Assembly (NCBI GenBank): GCA_964435625.1
Contig: CAYTAG010000136.1
Coordinates: 1 to 9,555 of the forward strand
Direction of reading: 5' to 3'
DNA from: PXRE01 sp964435625
Lineage (GTDB): Archaea; Halobacteriota; Halobacteria; Halobacteriales; PXRE01
DNA length: 9,555 nt
Part shown: one piece after another, positions 6,969 to 9,555 of the stretch
Numbering within the stretch: the stretch's first letter is position 1
Layout: the number at the start of each line of letters is the position of its first letter
The notes under the pieces: model-generated
The model's input: the letters and a program-made list of their open reading frames with translations, nothing else
Told to the model about the DNA's origin: nothing
The model's database searches: none
Position numbers and translations under genes: made by a program

Positions 6969-6987
6969 GTTTTGGCTGCCGGCCGCT

Positions 6988-7037
6988 GAAAATAGCGTAC
7001 GCCGGCGACGACCGCGAGCCGACCCGTCGTCGCCAGC
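6988..7037 (-). terminator. Hairpin plus T-rich tract after tyrS
   Basis: On the minus strand, 13 bases after the tyrS stop codon, GCTGGCGACGAC (7037-7026) pairs with GTCGTCGCCGGC (7012-7001). This makes a 12-bp stem with one G-U pair around a 13-base loop. Six bases later comes CTATTTTC. The arrangement resembles a hairpin-type terminator, though archaeal termination relies mainly on U-tracts. It separates tyrS from the transducer gene. Confidence 0.5.
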
Positions 7038-7049
7038 GCTCGTCCGGAT

Positions 7050-8087
7050 TCAGTCGTACTTCTCGGGGTAGGCCTCCGCCAGCAGGGCCGGGTCCTCGAG
7101 CAGGCGCTCGCGGATCGGAGCGATCAGGTCCGCGATGGCGTCGGCCGCCGACGGCTTGAGGTCGGCGGGGTGGAGTTCGCCGTCCACGAAGTCCGCCTCC
7201 AGGGCCTCGTAGTCCTCGTAGACGACGTCGCCGCCGTACTCGTCGGGGCGCTCGACGACGAACGGTAGTTCGTCGCGCGCTTCCAGCACCGGGAAGGTGA
7301 GGTACCGGAGGTACTCCAGGACGCCGTTGTCCTCGACCTCGCCCGCCGGGCAGTAGGCGTCCCCGATCTTCTCGTGGACGCTCTCGGCGTCGTCGGTGAG
7401 CCAGATACCCGAGTCCGCGTCGGAGGCGCTCATCTTGCCGCCCGAGAGCCCCGAGAGCAGCGGCGCGAAGATGCAGACCGGCTTGTCGTGGCCCCACTCC
7501 GGGAGGGTCTCGCGTGCGTACATGTAGATGCCGCGCTGGTCGATGCCGCCGTAGGCGACGTCGGCGTCCAGGGCGACGACGTCCAGCGACTGCATCAGCG
7601 TGTACAGCAACCCGCCGAGTTTGGGGTTGTCGGACTGCCGGACCACCTCGCTACCGGCCCGCTGGGCCCGGGAGATGGTCGTCTCGGCGGCCATCCGCAG
7701 CAGGTCGAGTTCGTAGTCGGGATCCAGTTCGAGGTCGCGCCCGCGGACGAACTCGATGGCGTCGGGGTCGGCGCCCGCGACCTCGACCATCGCCTCGATG
7801 GCCTCGCGGTAGTAGGCGGTCCGGGCGTCCAGCAGGTCGAAGGGGCTCTTCTCGTCGTCCAGGTGGGCGTGCAGGTCCGCGACCAGAACCTTCACCTCCA
7901 GGCCGGCCCGCAGGAAGTCCGCCAGCTTCCGGATGGTGGTGAAGTGCCCGATGTGCATCTCGCCCGTCGGCGCGTACCCGATGTACGCCGTCGGGTCGGC
8001 GGCGGCCAGGAGTTCCTCCAGTTCCTCGTCGGTGACCACCTCCTCGACGTTCCGGCTGACCAACCGCTTGCGCTCGGCCGTGTCCAT
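7050..8087 (-). CDS. tyrS: Tyrosyl-tRNA synthetase (archaeal type)
   Basis: A 345-residue class I aminoacyl-tRNA synthetase that charges tRNA-Tyr in the cytoplasm. The HIGH motif is exact (H45-I-G-H48, preceded by A-Y-I-G-Y-A-P-T-G) and the KMSKS-type loop is K218-M-S-A-S222. Tyrosine specificity is supported by residues matching the Methanocaldococcus jannaschii enzyme: Y35 (Y32 there), Y162-x3-Q166-xx-D169 (Y151/Q155/D158), and G-G-I-D-Q-R at 180-185 (Q184 matching Q173). This argues against tryptophanyl-tRNA synthetase. The length suits the short archaeal form, which lacks the bacterial S4-like tail. ATG at 8087 has a TATA-like TATTTAA about 28 bases upstream and no Shine-Dalgarno, so a leaderless mRNA is likely. 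It appears to be transcribed on its own: there is a divergent gene on one side and a terminator-like hairpin on the other. Confidence 0.96.
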   Translation of the reverse strand: MDTAERKRLVSRNVEEVVTDEELEELLAAADPTAYIGYAPTGEMHIGHFTTIRKLADFLRAGLEVKVLVADLHAHLDDEKSPFDLLDARTAYYREAIEAMVEVAGADPDAIEFVRGRDLELDPDYELDLLRMAAETTISRAQRAGSEVVRQSDNPKLGGLLYTLMQSLDVVALDADVAYGGIDQRGIYMYARETLPEWGHDKPVCIFAPLLSGLSGGKMSASDADSGIWLTDDAESVHEKIGDAYCPAGEVEDNGVLEYLRYLTFPVLEARDELPFVVERPDEYGGDVVYEDYEALEADFVDGELHPADLKPSAADAIADLIAPIRERLLEDPALLAEAYPEKYD

Positions 8088-8111
8088 ATCTCGGTTTCCG
8101 ACCGTCGGCGG

Positions 8112-8118
8112 TTAAATA
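8112..8118 (-). promoter_or_regulatory. TATA box of tyrS
   Basis: Minus-strand TATTTAA is centred about 28 bases before the tyrS ATG, so transcription should begin at or within a few bases of the start codon. It is preceded by the purine-containing GAACGAAC, which could serve as the TFB-recognition element. The match to a haloarchaeal TATA box is good. Confidence 0.65.
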
Positions 8119-8198
8119 GTTCGTTCCCGCTCGGTCGGCCCCGCGAAGGCGCCGCCGGCGCCGCGAGAACCGGCCGTCCCTGGCCGCAACCAGAACGG

Positions 8199-8206
8199 TT
8201 TTATTT
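8199..8206 (+). promoter_or_regulatory. Distal TATA-like box upstream of the response regulator
   Basis: TTTTATTT, preceded by AGAACGG, stands out as an AT-rich island in GC-rich DNA. Transcription would start near 8230 and give the response regulator a leader of roughly 235 bases containing the 8258-8286 hairpin. It could also drive a small RNA. The box is seen; its use is inferred. Confidence 0.4.
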
Positions 8207-8257
8207 GGTGACACTGAATTGAGAATTAATACCGTGCTGGTGACTGCAACGACGACC

Positions 8258-8286
8258 GCGGCCGGGTCGCGGCGGGGCCCGGCCGC
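8258..8286. repeat. 9-bp GC hairpin in the response-regulator upstream region
   Basis: GCGGCCGGG (8258-8266) and CCCGGCCGC (8278-8286) are exact reverse complements around an 11-base loop. If transcription starts near 8230, the hairpin lies in the 5' leader and would be very stable. High GC content makes chance hairpins common, so function is uncertain. Confidence 0.4.
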
Positions 8287-8384
8287 CGGCGTGGAAGCGT
8301 CGGGACGGAACCGCGAACAGGGCCGTCCCCCGGAACGGGGCCGACCGTCGATCCGTCCGGGAGGATTCGACCGCGCGACCGCGA

Positions 8385-8398
8385 TCGGACGGGTCCGA
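8385..8398. promoter_or_regulatory. Inverted repeat, possible operator
   Basis: TCGGAC-GG-GTCCGA is a perfect 6+2+6 inverted repeat ending about 12 bases before the TATA-like box at 8411-8417. This is where an archaeal regulator, possibly the HalX protein itself, could bind. The symmetry is seen; operator function is a guess. Confidence 0.3.
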
Positions 8399-8410
8399 CG
8401 TGCCGTCGCC

Positions 8411-8417
8411 TTTATGG
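8411..8417 (+). promoter_or_regulatory. Proximal TATA-like box of the response regulator
   Basis: TTTATGG lies 47-53 bases before the GTG at 8464, so transcription would start near 8440 and leave a leader of about 25 bases containing the AGGAG Shine-Dalgarno. It is the nearer and simpler of the two promoter candidates for this gene. Confidence 0.4.
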
Positions 8418-8453
8418 TACGTCGGGCAGTCAACCCAGATACGGAAACCCGCC

Positions 8454-8458
8454 AGGAG
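8454..8458 (+). promoter_or_regulatory. Shine-Dalgarno AGGAG that decides the response-regulator start
   Basis: AGGAG ends 5 bases before GTG at 8464 and 11 bases before ATG at 8470. The spacing favours the GTG start. Its presence indicates a leadered transcript, unlike tyrS and the transducer gene. Confidence 0.55.
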
Positions 8459-8463
8459 TTGTA

Positions 8464-9099
8464 GTGAACATGGGAGACGCTTCGAGTGGTGTACTGGTGG
8501 TCGACGACGAACAGCGCCTGGCGGACCTCTTCGCGCTGTGGTTACAGGACGAGTGGGACGTCACGGTCGCCTACGACGGCCAGGAGTGCCTGGAGAAACT
8601 CGACGACTCCATCGGCGTCGTCCTGCTCGACCGCCGGATGCCCGGGCTGTCGGGCGACGAGGTCCTCGAGGAGATCCGCGACCGGGACGCCAACGTCCAC
8701 GTCGTGATGGTGACGGCCGTCGACCCGGACTTCGACATCGTGGAGATGGGCTTCGACGACTACGTCGTCAAGCCGGTCGACAAGGAGGACCTGGTCGGGA
8801 TCGTCGAGAAGATGCAGTCCCGCGCCGAGTACGACGAGAACATCAGGCAGTACTACCGCCTGGCGTCGAAGAAGGCGCTGCTGGAGGCCGAGAAGCCGAC
8901 GCCCGAACTCGAAGACAGCGAGGAGTACCAGGCGCTGGTCGAGGAGTTCGAGGCCCTCGGCGAGGAGGTCGACCAGGCCATCGAGGAACTGTCGACCCGC
9001 GAGGACTTCGCCAGTTCGTTCCGCGGGTTCGACCAGGAGGGCGACGACGTCGCCGCGACGTTCGAGAACGGCGGGCCCCCCGGGACCGACGAGGGGTAG
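8464..9099 (+). CDS. Response regulator with REC and HalX domains
   Basis: A 211-residue two-component response regulator. The receiver domain (about 8-118) has all the key residues: acidic pair D14-D15, phosphoacceptor D56 in L-L-D-R-R-M-P-G, T84 and K103 in V-K-P. Residues about 122-180 (Y-Y-R-L-A-S-K-K-A-L-L-E-A, then E-L-E-D-S-E-E-Y) match HalX, a haloarchaeal domain of roughly 60 residues that is helical and has been suggested to act in output or DNA binding. The tail after 180 is acidic and probably disordered. No cognate histidine kinase is visible in the window. The start is GTG, supported by AGGAG five bases upstream; ATG at 8470 (residue 3) is a close alternative. The stop codon directly abuts the stop codon of the convergent acyl-CoA dehydrogenase gene. 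Confidence 0.93.
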   Translation: MNMGDASSGVLVVDDEQRLADLFALWLQDEWDVTVAYDGQECLEKLDDSIGVVLLDRRMPGLSGDEVLEEIRDRDANVHVVMVTAVDPDFDIVEMGFDDYVVKPVDKEDLVGIVEKMQSRAEYDENIRQYYRLASKKALLEAEKPTPELEDSEEYQALVEEFEALGEEVDQAIEELSTREDFASSFRGFDQEGDDVAATFENGGPPGTDEG

Positions 9100-9555
9100 T
9101 CACCCCCACTGCCGGTAGATCAGGTTCCGCTGGATCTCGTTGGCACCTTCGTAGATGACCGGTATCCGCGCATCCCGGTAGACGCGGGCGATCCGGCGGT
9201 CGGTCAGGATCGAGCGCCCGCCGTGGAACTGCATCCCCTGCTCGGCGCAGTCGACCGCCGCCTCCGTCGCTTTCGTCTTCGCCATCGCCGCCCACAGTCC
9301 CGCCTGCTGGTCGGCCTCGACCCGGTCGGCCGCCCGGTAGGTCAGCGCGCGGGCGCTCTCGAATGCCAGGCGCGCGTCCGCGAGGCCGTGCTGGACCGCC
9401 TGGAAGTCCCCGATGGTGCGGCCGAACTCCTCGCGGTCGTGGACGAACGCCCAGGCCTCCTCGATGGCCGCCGCGGCCAGCCCGAGGCCGTGGCCCGCGA
9501 CGACCACCCGGCCGTGGTTGAAGAACTCCGCGAGCATCCAGAAGCCGGCACCCTC
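9100..9555 (-). CDS. Acyl-CoA dehydrogenase, C-terminal part (runs off the window)
   Basis: The visible 151 residues are the C-terminal, all-helical FAD-binding domain of an acyl-CoA dehydrogenase, which makes trans-2-enoyl-CoA from acyl-CoA in beta-oxidation or branched-chain amino acid breakdown. The frame stays open to the window edge (reading E-G-A-G-F-W before M-L-A-E-F-F), so the Met at 9537 is internal and the start lies outside. Typical elements are F-G-R-T-I-G-D-F-Q-A-V-Q, the Q-F-H-G-G loop, and Y-E-G-A-N-E-I-Q near the C-terminus, whose Glu (about residue 136 of the fragment) aligns with the catalytic base of medium-chain acyl-CoA dehydrogenase. Chain-length specificity cannot be told. 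The family is normally about 380 residues, so roughly 40 percent is seen. Confidence 0.92.
   Translation of the reverse strand, partial: EGAGFWMLAEFFNHGRVVVAGHGLGLAAAAIEEAWAFVHDREEFGRTIGDFQAVQHGLADARLAFESARALTYRAADRVEADQQAGLWAAMAKTKATEAAVDCAEQGMQFHGGRSILTDRRIARVYRDARIPVIYEGANEIQRNLIYRQWG

Larger units (their letters stand above)
8088..8463. other. Divergent intergenic region between tyrS and the response regulator
   Basis: This 376-base stretch holds no gene I can support. From left to right it contains the tyrS promoter (8112-8118), GGCGCC-GCC-GGCGCC (8148-8162), an AT-rich block with a plus-strand TATA-like box (8199-8206), a TGGTGAC direct repeat (8206-8212 and 8238-8244), a 9-bp hairpin (8258-8286), a 14-base inverted repeat (8385-8398), a second TATA-like box (8411-8417) and a Shine-Dalgarno (8454-8458). 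A plus-strand open frame (8219-8464) spans it, but it is Arg-rich and basic, so it is probably not a protein. Confidence 0.6.

Noticed and set aside
5372..7159. Long plus-strand open frame opposite the transducer gene (595 codons)
   Set aside because: It is antisense to a gene with an unmistakable transducer hairpin and is a by-product of high GC content. The product is Leu/Gly/Arg-rich and has no domain I recognise.
8148..8162. GGCGCC-GCC-GGCGCC inverted repeat
   Set aside because: It is short and made only of G and C in GC-rich DNA, with no position relative to either promoter that suggests a function.
7651..8433. Minus-strand frame across the tyrS upstream region (260 codons)
   Set aside because: It overlaps tyrS out of frame, is Arg-rich and would cross the tyrS promoter. 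There is no recognisable domain.
1..9555. tRNA or rRNA genes, CRISPR arrays, transposases, integration sites
   Set aside because: I looked on both strands and saw no cloverleaf-like segment, regularly spaced repeats, transposase motif or flanking inverted repeats that would support any of these.

Overview
The window looks like a chromosomal segment from a halophilic archaeon (class Halobacteria). It is GC-rich, and every convincing protein is strongly acidic (Asp/Glu-rich). Starts are preceded by TATA-like boxes at leaderless spacing. Three features point the same way: a response regulator with a HalX-type C-terminus, a surface protein with a twin-arginine signal plus PGF-CTERM anchor, and an archaeal-type tyrosyl-tRNA synthetase. 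I cannot fix the genus from the sequence.

Layout from left to right. Positions 1-166 are a non-coding tail holding a hairpin and the motif GTGGGACTGAAAGGGGC on the minus strand. Positions 167-5330 are one tightly packed minus-strand operon. Read in its own direction it encodes an ABC ATPase (5330-4458), a 589-residue permease whose C-terminal third looks like a PrsW-type intramembrane protease (4461-2692), a second ABC-2 permease (2702-1656), and an exported LVIVD-repeat beta-propeller protein with a Thr/Pro/Glu stalk and PGF-CTERM anchor (1645-167). The first two junctions overlap and the last has only 10 bases between genes. Positions 5378-6937 (minus) encode a methyl-accepting chemotaxis transducer with almost no extracellular part. 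Positions 7050-8087 (minus) encode tyrosyl-tRNA synthetase, with a strong hairpin just after its stop. Positions 8088-8463 are a divergent intergenic region with promoter-like boxes and inverted repeats. Positions 8464-9099 (plus) encode a REC-HalX response regulator. Positions 9100-9555 (minus) are the C-terminal part of an acyl-CoA dehydrogenase that runs off the window and meets the response regulator tail to tail with no bases between the stop codons.

The part most worth attention is the four-gene operon. It joins a NatA-like ATPase, two related ABC-2 permeases, a putative glutamic intramembrane protease fused to one of them, and a cell-surface propeller protein. A reasonable inference is that the transporter and protease handle a membrane or secreted substrate at the cell surface and that the LVIVD protein is the extracellular partner or a client. 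No substrate can be read from the sequence. The transducer, tRNA synthetase, response regulator and dehydrogenase look like ordinary haloarchaeal genes, although the transducer's missing sensor domain and the structured leader of the response regulator deserve a check.
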